Below are positions 1 to 7,266 of a stretch of DNA of 19,194 nt, one piece after another; the first letter of the stretch is position 1, and every line of letters begins with the position of its first letter. The notes beneath the pieces were generated by a model, which saw only the letters and a program-made list of their open reading frames with translations, was not told the origin of the DNA and searched no databases. Made by a program: the position numbers and the translations under genes. The stretch comes from Cyanobacteria bacterium HKST-UBA02 (GTDB taxonomy: Bacteria; Cyanobacteriota; Vampirovibrionia; Obscuribacterales; Obscuribacteraceae), in assembly GCA_020431945.1 (NCBI GenBank), contig JAGQHH010000164.1, forward strand, positions 1 through 19,194, in the 5' to 3' direction.

Positions 1-747
1 AACCGACCGGGAAGAGCCGGCGAAGATACCGGCAAGACCGTCCCGGCTGCCGTCACCGCTTCCGGTGACAGTCAGGACATAGAGAAGCGGCAGCCCGGCG
101 AGAAAATTCTCCTGGGCATAATCGAGCAGGGTCCTGACCGGGGTGTCCGACTCGCCCAGAGTTTTCTCGATTCCGAACAAGGCGCTTACCATATGCGACC
201 TGTCGATCACTTCTTTGCCACCACAACCGATGACAATATTTTTTGTATAGTTTGCCAGACCTGCCACCTCATGCGGCACCACCTGGCCAATCGAGACGAT
301 CAGGTCCCATGGCTCCAGAAGATGCCGGCTGATCTTTACCGGCAGCTCCTCCCTGATATAGCCGCCGCTGACCTCCGCCATCAAATCAGCAGGAATGGCG
401 CCCACGCTCTCGACGCCATTCCGCCAGTCATGATGGATAAAACAATCGAATGGAATGGACGGATACATCTCCGCCATCTCTTTCTCGGTCATGGGTGTAT
501 GGGTGCCCAGGGCAGGCAGGACCTTCACCTCGGCGGTCTGGTTCAGAGCCTGGTAAAAGGCGCAGGCGATGGGACCGGCACCGGAATGGAGTCTGGTTAT
601 ATCCGGCGGGACAAGTAGTACCCTGGCAGGCGGCTTATCGAGACCGTCTATGCAGTCTCTCACCACCCGGATCACTTCGTCTTCGCCAAGCGATCCGGAT
701 CCCCCTGCCAGCCGGATGATATCGCCGGGAATCACACCCCGCTGCAT
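1..747 (-). CDS. LarA-family (DUF2088) nickel-pincer racemase homologue, C-terminus cut off
   Basis: This is the first 249 codons of a gene that continues past the left edge, read by hand from the minus strand. It matches the lactate racemase LarA / DUF2088 family. LarA racemises lactate through a nickel pincer cofactor tethered to a lysine, and homologues act on other alpha-hydroxy acids. Visible family motifs are PPDITR (Arg52), GTHTP (His83), VPHEVAG (His159) and NYTKNIVIG (Lys169), then His185. The spacings His159-to-Lys169 (10) and Lys169-to-His185 (16) equal those between His174, Lys184 and His200 of Lactobacillus plantarum LarA as I recall them, so the cofactor-anchoring lysine appears intact. 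The ATG has a good AGGAGG six bases upstream. The gene lies 58 nt behind the TPR/DUF2314 gene and may be co-transcribed. Substrate cannot be assigned, and no lar cofactor-synthesis genes are in the window. Confidence 0.85.
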   Translation of the reverse strand, partial: MQRGVIPGDIIRLAGGSGSLGEDEVIRVVRDCIDGLDKPPARVLLVPPDITRLHSGAGPIACAFYQALNQTAEVKVLPALGTHTPMTEKEMAEMYPSIPFDCFIHHDWRNGVESVGAIPADLMAEVSGGYIREELPVKISRHLLEPWDLIVSIGQVVPHEVAGLANYTKNIVIGCGGKEVIDRSHMVSALFGIEKTLGESDTPVRTLLDYAQENFLAGLPLLYVLTVTGSGDGSRDGLAGIFAGSSRSV

Positions 748-805
748 GACAAGCCTCCTGGAGAATCAAAGCCAATATTACAACACTGAAAGGCTTGAAT
801 TCCGG

Positions 806-1990
806 CTACTTCTTATCTTCTTTCTCCCGCAGCTCATCGATATATTTGCCTATGAGATTGCCTTCTTCGCTGCCGTCCGGTTTGACGATGGTCCAGTCCA
901 CCACATCGGCACTGGGAATATCGAACTCGGAGCCTCGCTTGTAATGGCTGAGAATCTGCACGTCGCTGTCCAGGCGCCCCCGGATCACATCACCTTTCCA
1001 GCTCAGCACCTGCACGAATACTTGCTCGTACTTGCCCGGCGAATCGCTGAGCTTGACCGTCACGAAAAGCCGCTCGCCCCGGGGAAGACCGAGGAGGAAG
1101 CGCTCTTTCACCGAGGGCAGCGTAGCCCTGGCTTTCTCGATCAGAGGGGCAAAAGCTTTTTCAATGGCAGCGGCTTTGTCGCCGGTGGCTCCCAGGGGCT
1201 CATCTTTTAGAGCCCGGTCATAAGTCGGCAGAGTAAGCCCGAGCCGTTCCGCTTTCGCTATAGCCGCCCGGGACTCGTCCGCTCTGCCCAGCTTGCTGAG
1301 AGCGTAAGCCCTCACATAGTAAGCTTCCCTGCGAGCGGCATAGGACATGGTCTCTACATCCTCGTCCAGCACTCCCAGAGCTTTCTCGAACTTGCCCTCG
1401 AGCACTAGAGTCCGGGCGATCATGATCTTGACCGGATTGCCCTCGACTTTGCGGGCTTTATCCAGGACCTCCTGGAAATAGCCCCGGGCTTTCTCATAGT
1501 GAGCGTTTACCTCTTGCTCTCCGGAGCCCAATCTGTGCAGGAAGCCACCCAGGGTGAGCTCGGTAAGTCCCAAATTGAGACCGGCGACAATTGGCTCGAC
1601 GCCGAGCTTGCGGGCGGTCTGCATATCAGCCAGACCTTTTTGCATGAGGGCAAGCCTGTCATCATCGGTGATACTGACGTTTCTCTCTTTGCTCTTCTTG
1701 AGCCGGAGCTGGCCACGCCGCAGGAGAAGCTCGGCGTTATCCGGGGTCTTTTCGAGCTCGGCGTCAAGGGAAGCCAGCTCGGTGTCGAGCTTGTTGGCAG
1801 GCAGAGCGCTCTCGATCTCGCCGACGGCATCGGTGAGCTCGCTCGTATCAGGAAGCTCCGGCACATGACCGGCGATTACCGGGAAAAGAGGACAAGCCAG
1901 GACAAGAGGGCGAGCCTGTCCGGGCAGCCAGGCGAAGCCTGAAAGACAGAGAGCCATGGATATGCAGCAAGTGAGCCTGGAAGAATTCAT
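806..1990 (-). CDS. Secreted TPR-like protein with C-terminal DUF2314-like domain
   Basis: This is a 394-aa exported protein. Residues 1-27 look like a signal peptide, with a hydrophobic stretch and a GQA cleavage site. Residues about 66-265 form helical TPR-like repeats with pairs such as 'NAELLLRRGQLRLKK' and 'YYVRAYALSKLGRADES'. Residues about 284-385 resemble DUF2314, with the pattern 'FVTVKLSD', 'YEQVFVQV', 'IRGRLDSD' and 'DVVDWTIV'. DUF2314 has no settled biochemical role, so function is unknown beyond likely protein-protein contacts. The start follows the upstream 290-aa gene by 20 nt, with a weak GGAAGA ribosome site. The two genes, and perhaps the LarA gene behind them, look like one transcription unit. 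Confidence 0.8.
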   Translation of the reverse strand: MNSSRLTCCISMALCLSGFAWLPGQARPLVLACPLFPVIAGHVPELPDTSELTDAVGEIESALPANKLDTELASLDAELEKTPDNAELLLRRGQLRLKKSKERNVSITDDDRLALMQKGLADMQTARKLGVEPIVAGLNLGLTELTLGGFLHRLGSGEQEVNAHYEKARGYFQEVLDKARKVEGNPVKIMIARTLVLEGKFEKALGVLDEDVETMSYAARREAYYVRAYALSKLGRADESRAAIAKAERLGLTLPTYDRALKDEPLGATGDKAAAIEKAFAPLIEKARATLPSVKERFLLGLPRGERLFVTVKLSDSPGKYEQVFVQVLSWKGDVIRGRLDSDVQILSHYKRGSEFDIPSADVVDWTIVKPDGSEEGNLIGKYIDELREKEDKK

Positions 1991-2010
1991 CGTCTTCCAG
2001 TATAGCCGGA

Positions 2011-2883
2011 TCAGTTACGGTTCTCGAGATCGACAGCCGGTCGTCCCTGCTCTTTGCGATAGAGCATGAACCATCTGAGGTTGGTGGGCTCGGCCCCCTC
2101 GAGGATGTCGTAAGCCCGCAGAGTGCCCTCGGTATCGAATTTGCCCAGACCGCCCACGACTTTGCGAAGGGCGTCCACATAGCCCTTCTGGGCCTCGTTG
2201 ACCTGCTGATCGACTGATTGATTCAGGGGTATTGTCTGCTCTGAAAAGCCCAGATTGCGCCCGAATGTAATGCTCTCGGGACGTCCGGAGGCATCGCGGC
2301 TGACCGTGACATGGGGAGCATCCTTGAAAGCTTTATAAGCGCCGTCCTTCACCATCTGCCCGAGGACAGCGTCCCGGTAGTCTTTGTTCCGGTCGCCCAT
2401 GAGGGACTCCAGGCTTCGTCTGAGATCGAGTCTTGCCTGCTCGTCTCCTGAAATAGCCCGGTCGGCGAGGTTCTCGATTCTCCGGGCGGGCTCTTCCGGG
2501 TGCTCGACTCGCTCGCGCTCCCGGGCTTGCATCTCAGGAGCGTGCTCCCGGCGAATCCTCTCGAACTCGGCCCGGGCGAGGTCGCCTTCGGTGCGTCCCT
2601 GCTCCTGGCGGGGCGCTTTCCGGGGTTGGACTCTTTCGCGGCAGAAGCCTTCCGAGGGCTCCTGGCCCTGTTTGTAAATGTGGTAGCCCTCACCCTGACC
2701 GATATAGAGGGTGAGATCGGGGATGTTGTCGTTGGGGTTCTGGACATCGCGCAGAGCCCGGTAAGTCGCCATCTTGTCGGCATTGCTGAGACTCTGGAAA
2801 AGACAATCGGGATTCTGGCCTGCAGCTGTGGCATCGACCAGGTCACGGGCATGCTTCGCGGCATCGCCGGAATTGTTGGGCAT
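2011..2883 (-). CDS. Orphan hydrophilic protein, 290 aa
   Basis: I do not recognise a family for this protein. It has no signal peptide and no membrane segment. The N-terminal 75 residues and the C-terminal part from about residue 150 look folded. Residues about 80-140 are strongly charged, rich in Arg, Glu and Pro, and probably a disordered or coiled linker. The ATG at 2883 has AGGTG about seven bases upstream. It is the first gene of the minus-strand set, 20 nt before the TPR/DUF2314 gene, and diverges from the Lon-domain gene across 135 bp. Its codon pattern and continuous frame support a real gene, but no function can be given. Confidence 0.7.
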   Translation of the reverse strand: MPNNSGDAAKHARDLVDATAAGQNPDCLFQSLSNADKMATYRALRDVQNPNDNIPDLTLYIGQGEGYHIYKQGQEPSEGFCRERVQPRKAPRQEQGRTEGDLARAEFERIRREHAPEMQARERERVEHPEEPARRIENLADRAISGDEQARLDLRRSLESLMGDRNKDYRDAVLGQMVKDGAYKAFKDAPHVTVSRDASGRPESITFGRNLGFSEQTIPLNQSVDQQVNEAQKGYVDALRKVVGGLGKFDTEGTLRAYDILEGAEPTNLRWFMLYRKEQGRPAVDLENRN

Positions 2884-3018
2884 GGCGCACCTGAATTTGA
2901 GGAGGAGGAGTGACTTTCAATATAGATAAAATTCGTGGATTTTCCGTGAAAACACCCATCTGTTCACCTGTCGTACCCCCTGCCGCCCCCATACTCGAAC
3001 TGGAGGTCTCGAGCAGCC

Positions 3019-3648
3019 ATGAACAGCAGCATCAAAGAAATGATCATCCCGGTTTTCCCCCTGCAAACAGTCCTTTTTCCAGGGGGCAAGCTCCCGCTTC
3101 ATATCTTCGAAGAGCGCTACAGGTTGATGTTCGCCACCATCCTTTCCGGTGACGGGCTCTTCGGGGTGCTGAACCTCGATGAAGACAGACAGATGGCTTC
3201 CATCGGCTGTCTCGCCCGGGTCATCGGAGTCACCCGCTTCGAAGACGGCCGGCTCAACATAGACTCGCGAGGAGTAGAGCGCTTCCGGATCATCGAGATC
3301 CAGCAACTGAAGCCCTTCATCTCAGCCCTTGTGGAGTTGATCGATGAAAGCGAGCCGGAAGAAGAAGCCTACTCGAAAGCAAGAGAAGTCAGGGAAATGC
3401 TCGGCTATCTCTTTCAACTCTCCTCCAAGCTTCTGGACAAAGACCTGGAGGTCGGCGAAATATGGCCCCAGTCGCCCCGGGAGCTATCTTTCGTGGTGCC
3501 GGCATCGCTTTACGGATCTTCTTCGGAGCAACAGAAAATACTGGAGATGGACGATACTTGTACACGCCTGGAGGCCGAGAAAGAGATCCTCGATGTCGCC
3601 ATCAAGAGCCTGGCAGCGCGAACAGCCCTGAAAGACGCCCTGGGATAA
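3019..3648 (+). CDS. Stand-alone Lon N-terminal (substrate-binding) domain protein
   Basis: This 209-aa protein consists of the Lon protease N-terminal domain (LON substrate-binding, PUA-like beta fold followed by helices) with no AAA+ ATPase and no protease part. It opens with the family hallmark IIPVFPLQTVLFPGGKLPLH (residues 9-28), followed by 'IFEERYR', a GVxRF-type motif 'VIGVTRFEDGR', and a helical C-terminus. Short proteins of this type are widespread in bacteria, are often annotated as peptidase S16 Lon-domain proteins, and are thought to bind polypeptides rather than cut them. The chosen ATG has GGAGG twelve bases upstream, rather long. The ATG at residue 8 is an alternative start that would still keep the whole domain. 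The gene is convergent with the response regulator at 3670-4341, 21 bp apart. Confidence 0.9.
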   Translation: MNSSIKEMIIPVFPLQTVLFPGGKLPLHIFEERYRLMFATILSGDGLFGVLNLDEDRQMASIGCLARVIGVTRFEDGRLNIDSRGVERFRIIEIQQLKPFISALVELIDESEPEEEAYSKAREVREMLGYLFQLSSKLLDKDLEVGEIWPQSPRELSFVVPASLYGSSSEQQKILEMDDTCTRLEAEKEILDVAIKSLAARTALKDALG

Positions 3649-3669
3649 CTGCAGTACAACTCTCCAGTT

Positions 3670-4341
3670 TCAGTCTTGCAGTTTGTATCCGACCCGGGGC
3701 ACATTCTCTATGATCGAAGGCTTTCCTTCTTCATCCAGGACTTTGCGCAGCCGCGTGATCGCCATGCGCACTGCCGCCGGTGAGCAGGCGGAATCATAAT
3801 TCCAGACCCGGGACATTAGGGCCTCGGTGTCGAAGATCTCGCCGGGATGCCTGAAGAAGAACTCCAGTAACGCGAAGTCTCTCGGCTGCAGGCGCATGGT
3901 AGCACCATTTCTGGTGGCGCTGAAATTAGCTGGATCGAGCTTGATGCCGGCATGCTCCAGGGTGTCGGGGCGCAATTGTGGCGGCCGGCGAAGGAGCGAT
4001 CGCACCCGGGCGACCAGCTCTTTGAGATTGAAAGGCTTGGTCAGATAATCATCGGCACCGGTATCGAGGCCGGTGAGCTTCTCATCAACAGAGTCCTTGC
4101 CGGTCAGCATTATCACCGGTGTCAGACCGCCACCGGTCCGAAATTCCGAAAGTATGTCGATACCGCTCTTGCCGGGAAGAGCCCAGTCGAGAATCACCGC
4201 GTCGTAGACGAAAGAGCGGAGCGCCTCCCGGCCATCGTCACCGGCATAGAATTTGTCCACGGTATGACCTTCCAGAACAAGCTCTGCTTCGATTGTGTCT
4301 GCCAGGTCCCGGTTGTCCTCCACCAGGAGCAGTTTGGCCAT
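3670..4341 (-). CDS. OmpR/PhoB-family response regulator
   Basis: This is a 223-aa two-domain transcription factor. Residues 1-120 are a complete receiver domain, with acidic pocket Glu8-Asp9, phospho-acceptor Asp52 in 'VILDWALPG', Thr80 in 'VIMLT' and Lys102 in 'DYLTKPF'. Residues about 128-222 are a winged-helix Trans_reg_C DNA-binding domain, with 'LQPRDFALLEFFFRHPGE' and the terminal 'PRVGYKL'. The ATG has GGAGG ten bases upstream. It is divergent from the PAS histidine kinase at 4439, its most likely partner, across a 97-bp region with a TAGTCGAG direct repeat that could be its own binding site. Target genes are unknown. Confidence 0.93.
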   Translation of the reverse strand: MAKLLLVEDNRDLADTIEAELVLEGHTVDKFYAGDDGREALRSFVYDAVILDWALPGKSGIDILSEFRTGGGLTPVIMLTGKDSVDEKLTGLDTGADDYLTKPFNLKELVARVRSLLRRPPQLRPDTLEHAGIKLDPANFSATRNGATMRLQPRDFALLEFFFRHPGEIFDTEALMSRVWNYDSACSPAAVRMAITRLRKVLDEEGKPSIIENVPRVGYKLQD

Positions 4342-4367
4342 CCCGGAGCTTCCTCCGCCATTTCAGG

Positions 4368-4392
4368 TAGTCGAGATAGTATTATAGTCGAG
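4368..4392. promoter_or_regulatory. Direct repeat TAGTCGAG in a divergent regulator/kinase intergenic region
   Basis: TAGTCGAG occurs at 4368-4375 and again at 4385-4392, the two copies 17 bp apart start to start, in the 97 bp between the divergent response regulator and kinase starts. An AT-rich TATTATAG lies between them and could hold a -10 element on either strand. OmpR-family regulators usually bind direct repeats, so autoregulation is a reasonable inference, though 17 bp is not the typical 10-11 bp period. Confidence 0.4.
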
Positions 4393-4438
4393 TATCAGAA
4401 TCCCAATCCCTAAGAAACAGGCGGCCGAGCCCAAAAAG

Positions 4439-6244
4439 ATGTCTCTATCGAGAAAGGTTCTGGCCTTCGTGGCAATCCCTTCCATCGTCCAGATCGGTCT
4501 GCTCGTCTGCGTAGCCAATCTCAACCACGAAGCCGAGCTGGAGCTCCTGCGCTCCACCAGGGCCCGCAATATCTCCGATGCCATCAATACGCTCTCGAAA
4601 GACGCCCTTGACATAGTGGCATCTTTCGGTGGCGATCCCGATGCCATCAAGAACCTGACTGTCGACGATCCGATGTTCGGAATTTTTAAGAGTCGCATGG
4701 ACAACGACTACGATCATCTGGAGTCCCTGGTCAAGGACGATCCGAAACTGCTGGGCATAACAAGAGACTCCCGCAAGACCTCCGAAGAGACCCTGAAAAA
4801 CCTCATGGCTGTCAAAGAGTCCCAGGAGACCGCCGGGCTCAGCGAGCGTGCCCTTCAAAAAGTGCTCTGGAAAAAAATCAGGGCATCTATAAAAGATGTG
4901 CTCAAGCAAGAGCTGATCTATGTCGGTCAGGAGCAGAAAAAGCTTTCCGAGAGAAGCCCGGAGATCCAGGCGGCTCTCCGGCAGAAGTCCCAGCAGGTGC
5001 TCATCGCCACTGCAGTTTTCGATCTACTGCTGGCAGTGGGTGCCGCTCTGATTTTCATCCGGACCATCACCGAGCGCCTGGAGAGAATGTGCGACAACAC
5101 CCTGCGCCTGGCGAGCAACGCTCCTCTCAACCCGCCCCTCGAGGGCAATGATGAGATCGCCAGACTGGATGCCGAGTTTCACCGCATGGCCTCCGAGCTC
5201 GAACGGTCGAGAGAAAAAGAGCGAGCGATACTGAATAATGCCGGTGACCTGATCTGCGCCCTGGACGAGAATGGCAGAATCACCAGCGCCAACCCGGCCA
5301 GCAAGACCCTGCTCGGGCTCGAGAGCGAGGCTCTGGAAGGAAGATATATCGTCGACCTGGTGATCGCCGATGATACCAACCGCATGCTCGACTATCTGGC
5401 CGAGCTCAAAGAAACAGACTCGGCTGCAAACCGAGAGCTTCGCCTCCGTCACGCATCCGGTGAAGCGCGATGCACGCTCTGGTCGGGACAGTGGTCTCCT
5501 TCCGAGAAAGCTTTTTTCCTGGTTCTTCATGATGTCACCGAAAGACGCCGGGCCGAGGACCTGCGCCGGGAGCTCATGGCCATGGTCTCTCACGATCTCC
5601 GCAGCCCGCTCATGACCGTCTCCAATGTTCTCGACTTTTTCGAGCGCGGTCTCTATGCCACCTTCGAGGAGAAGGGCAAGAAATTCGTGCGCTCGGCGGC
5701 CCGCAACACCCGCTCGATGATTTTTCTGATCAATGACCTTCTCGATATAGACAAGATGGGAAGCGGCATGATGACTCTCGACCGCAAGCCGGTTTCCGTG
5801 GACAAGCTCTTCACCTCTGTGATCGAGAACAATTCCGTCACCGCCGAGGAAAGAGGAATCGAGCTGCGCATCGGATCAACCGCGGACTGTTTGGTTTTCA
5901 TAGACGAGGAGCGAATCGCCCGAGTGCTCCAGAATCTTGTAAGCAACGCTCTCAAGTTCGCCGAGACGTCTACCACTATCGAGATAGATGCTGCCATCAC
6001 CGATGGTTTTGTCGAGATCTCGGTCAAAGACGAAGGTCGAGGTATTCCGCCGGATCTGATCGAGACGATTTTCGATCGCTACAGCCAGGTAGATTCGAGG
6101 GAGGACTCCCGCACCGGCTCCGGACTCGGTCTCACCATCTGTAAATCCATAGTCGAGCTGCACGGCGGCCGTATCTGGGTGACCAGCGTCGAAGATGTAG
6201 GAAGCCGTTTCGCCTTCACCGTCCCGCTTGCTCAACCTGAGTAG
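4439..6244 (+). CDS. Membrane PAS-domain sensor histidine kinase
   Basis: This 601-aa kinase has a first membrane segment at about residues 7-27, a mostly helical extracytoplasmic sensor region at about 28-185, and a second membrane segment at about 187-208. A HAMP-like linker follows (about 209-260), then a PAS domain (about 262-370) ending 'LVLHDVTERRRAED'. The HisKA domain carries the phospho-accepting His385 in 'MVSHDLRSPL'. The HATPase has N-box Asn503 (NLVSNALKFA), G1 'DEGRGIP' and G2 'GSGLGLTICK'. All catalytic motifs are intact. It diverges from the OmpR-type regulator at 3670-4341, its probable partner. The ATG at 4439 lacks a good ribosome site, with only AGGCGG about 17 bases upstream, but it is the first start giving a complete membrane segment. 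The signal sensed is unknown. Confidence 0.92.
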   Translation: MSLSRKVLAFVAIPSIVQIGLLVCVANLNHEAELELLRSTRARNISDAINTLSKDALDIVASFGGDPDAIKNLTVDDPMFGIFKSRMDNDYDHLESLVKDDPKLLGITRDSRKTSEETLKNLMAVKESQETAGLSERALQKVLWKKIRASIKDVLKQELIYVGQEQKKLSERSPEIQAALRQKSQQVLIATAVFDLLLAVGAALIFIRTITERLERMCDNTLRLASNAPLNPPLEGNDEIARLDAEFHRMASELERSREKERAILNNAGDLICALDENGRITSANPASKTLLGLESEALEGRYIVDLVIADDTNRMLDYLAELKETDSAANRELRLRHASGEARCTLWSGQWSPSEKAFFLVLHDVTERRRAEDLRRELMAMVSHDLRSPLMTVSNVLDFFERGLYATFEEKGKKFVRSAARNTRSMIFLINDLLDIDKMGSGMMTLDRKPVSVDKLFTSVIENNSVTAEERGIELRIGSTADCLVFIDEERIARVLQNLVSNALKFAETSTTIEIDAAITDGFVEISVKDEGRGIPPDLIETIFDRYSQVDSREDSRTGSGLGLTICKSIVELHGGRIWVTSVEDVGSRFAFTVPLAQPE

Positions 6245-6259
6245 CATCGCTGGAAGAAT

Positions 6260-6282
6260 TATAATAATCAGGTAAGACCTGA
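6260..6282 (+). promoter_or_regulatory. Consensus -10 box followed by a perfect dyad (candidate operator)
   Basis: TATAAT at 6260-6265 is a perfect -10 hexamer, although I see no good -35 at 16-18 bp. Three bases downstream lies a perfect 6-bp inverted repeat, TCAGGT (6268-6273), loop AAG, ACCTGA (6277-6282). The predicted transcription start near 6272 falls inside the dyad. No T-run follows, so it does not look like a terminator for the kinase. A repressor site controlling the zinc-finger gene at 6327 is inferred. Confidence 0.45.
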
Positions 6283-6326
6283 AAGTTCACCTCATTTCCT
6301 TGCCTTCCGCCGATGGAAAGACAGTT

Positions 6327-6761
6327 ATGTCAGATCACCACGATAAAACCGTAGAGCAATGCTCATTTTGTAACAAGAGTGGAAGGCTGATTGCACTAGG
6401 TTCAAAGTTGATTTGTGCCGACTGTGTGAGGAAATTCGAAATACGTCTGAAACAATCGACATCAATTGAGAAATGTTCATCCTGCAACAATCGAGAATCG
6501 TACTCTCCGTCCGTCTCGGTGTTTCATCAATTCTGCAAAGAGGCTGATGAGCAATTAAATCTAGAAGACGACGACTGGTTTGGCAAAGGAGTGGAGATCT
6601 ATCAAAGAATTGTAGAGAACGATCGCCAAAAGCAACATCAGCTAAATCAATCGTCGTCCAGAAGAAAAATTGCGCATTTTTCAAATTACTCTCTCTGTGA
6701 CGAATGCATAGACTCCTGCACCGAGATCATTAGTTTTTTTGATGAGCACGAACGTGAATAA
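6327..6761 (+). CDS. Small stand-alone ClpX-type C4 zinc-finger protein
   Basis: This 144-aa protein starts at the ATG at 6327, with GGAAAG about nine bases upstream. A TTG nine codons earlier is open but has no ribosome site. Cysteine pairs occur at 12/15 ('CSFC') and 30/33 ('CADC'), then 50/53 ('CSSC') and 124/127 ('CDEC'). 'CSFCNKS' and the C-terminal 'LCDECIDSCTEII' closely resemble the zinc-binding domain of the unfoldase ClpX, which recognises adaptors and substrates. There is no AAA+ ATPase, and the second cysteine pair is separated from its partner by about 70 mostly hydrophilic residues. Such a protein could be an adaptor or regulator, but that is inference. Its base composition is clearly more AT-rich than the flanking kinase and transporter genes, suggesting separate ancestry. 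Confidence 0.75.
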   Translation: MSDHHDKTVEQCSFCNKSGRLIALGSKLICADCVRKFEIRLKQSTSIEKCSSCNNRESYSPSVSVFHQFCKEADEQLNLEDDDWFGKGVEIYQRIVENDRQKQHQLNQSSSRRKIAHFSNYSLCDECIDSCTEIISFFDEHERE

Positions 6762-6900
6762 GTCTTCCGCCATACGGTTGGAATCGGCAGGCGGCGCTTT
6801 ATGGAAGCCATCTCCATGGTTCGATGCACTAAATCAGCGTGCAATCGAGTTTACAGCTATTCTAATATTGGGGTAGCCGAAAAGCGTTGAAATTCACAAC

Positions 6901-7089
6901 TCAAGGCAGCTCAGAGACAATTTTTGCAACCGGCTTCCACCGATCCTGCCCGCCTTTGGCAGATTCCAATGACTCTTCATTCAACTCGATCGGCTTTTCG
7001 AGGTCCTTAATTTCTTGCTTTTGTTTTCCCTTGCGGTTTTTCTTGGACTGTTGTTGCTTCCCGCTATTTGCTGCCTTATCGTTACTCAT
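6901..7089 (-). CDS. Short peptide with double-glycine leader motif (candidate secreted peptide or RiPP precursor)
   Basis: This is a 62-aa peptide. The ATG at 7089 is preceded by AGAGG at 8-9 bp and, further up, by a perfect TATAAT box. An upstream extension of 28 codons stays open but has no ribosome site and would overlap the promoter. Residues 1-30 are polar and Lys/Gln-rich. Residues 34-47 read 'IELNEESLESAKGG', which fits the bacteriocin-type double-glycine leader pattern (L-x3-E-L-x2-x-x-GG) cleaved by C39-peptidase ABC exporters. The predicted core is the 15 residues QDRWKPVAKIVSELP, with no Cys, Ser being the only Ser/Thr. No C39 transporter or modifying enzyme is in this window, so the processing machinery would have to be elsewhere. 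The motif is clear, but function is inferred and the peptide could be an unrelated small protein. Confidence 0.65.
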   Translation of the reverse strand: MSNDKAANSGKQQQSKKNRKGKQKQEIKDLEKPIELNEESLESAKGGQDRWKPVAKIVSELP

Positions 7090-7117
7090 TTTCTCGCCTC
7101 TTTCAGTAATCATTCTA

Positions 7118-7123
7118 ATTATA
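7118..7123 (-). promoter_or_regulatory. -10 element of the double-glycine peptide gene
   Basis: On the minus strand the bases are exactly TATAAT, 28 bp upstream of the ATG at 7089, giving a leader of about 22 nt that contains the AGAGG ribosome site. The -35 is poor: ACAATT is the hexamer at 17-bp spacing. The small gene probably has its own promoter rather than depending on the gene at 7267-7863. Confidence 0.5.
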
Positions 7124-7211
7124 GCCTGACAAATTGAAGGAATTGTGAAGGACTGCGTCAAAGCTGGAAACACAGAATGGCACTAGCTTCCCTGTCTTCA
7201 AAACGGCGGGA

Positions 7212-7232
7212 GCCGGCGATCTGCTCGCCGGC
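7212..7232 (-). terminator. GC-rich hairpin after the 198-aa gene
   Basis: GCCGGCGA and TCGCCGGC form a perfect 8-bp stem around the loop TCTGC. On the minus strand it lies about 35 nt after the stop of the 7267-7863 gene. A TTTT run follows eight bases further on, directly after a possible competing small stem (CGGC/GCCG). This fits an imperfect intrinsic terminator separating that gene from the peptide gene. There is no T-run on the plus strand. Confidence 0.45.
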
Positions 7233-7266
7233 GTCCATCCGCTGCCTGTCCGTCCGTATGGAAAGC

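Noticed and set aside
569..1210. 213-codon plus-strand frame crossing the LarA and TPR genes
   Set aside because: It spans two genes on the other strand that have clear domain evidence, and it lacks domain features of its own.
3646..3682. Inverted repeat AACTGCA/TGCAGTT between two convergent genes as a terminator
   Set aside because: The loop is 23 nt, the stem is only 7 bp and half lies inside the regulator coding region, with no T-run.
6300..6326. TTG start giving a nine-residue extension of the zinc-finger protein
   Set aside because: There is no ribosome site before the TTG, while the ATG at 6327 has GGAAAG at suitable distance and begins just before the zinc finger.
6887..6904. Short GTTG/CAAC stem after the double-glycine peptide as a terminator
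   Set aside because: Only four base pairs with an AT-rich loop, too weak to call although a TTTT follows.
7090..7173. Upstream extension of the double-glycine peptide to an ATG at 7173
   Set aside because: No ribosome site, and it would translate across the TATAAT promoter. The ATG at 7089 has AGAGG upstream.
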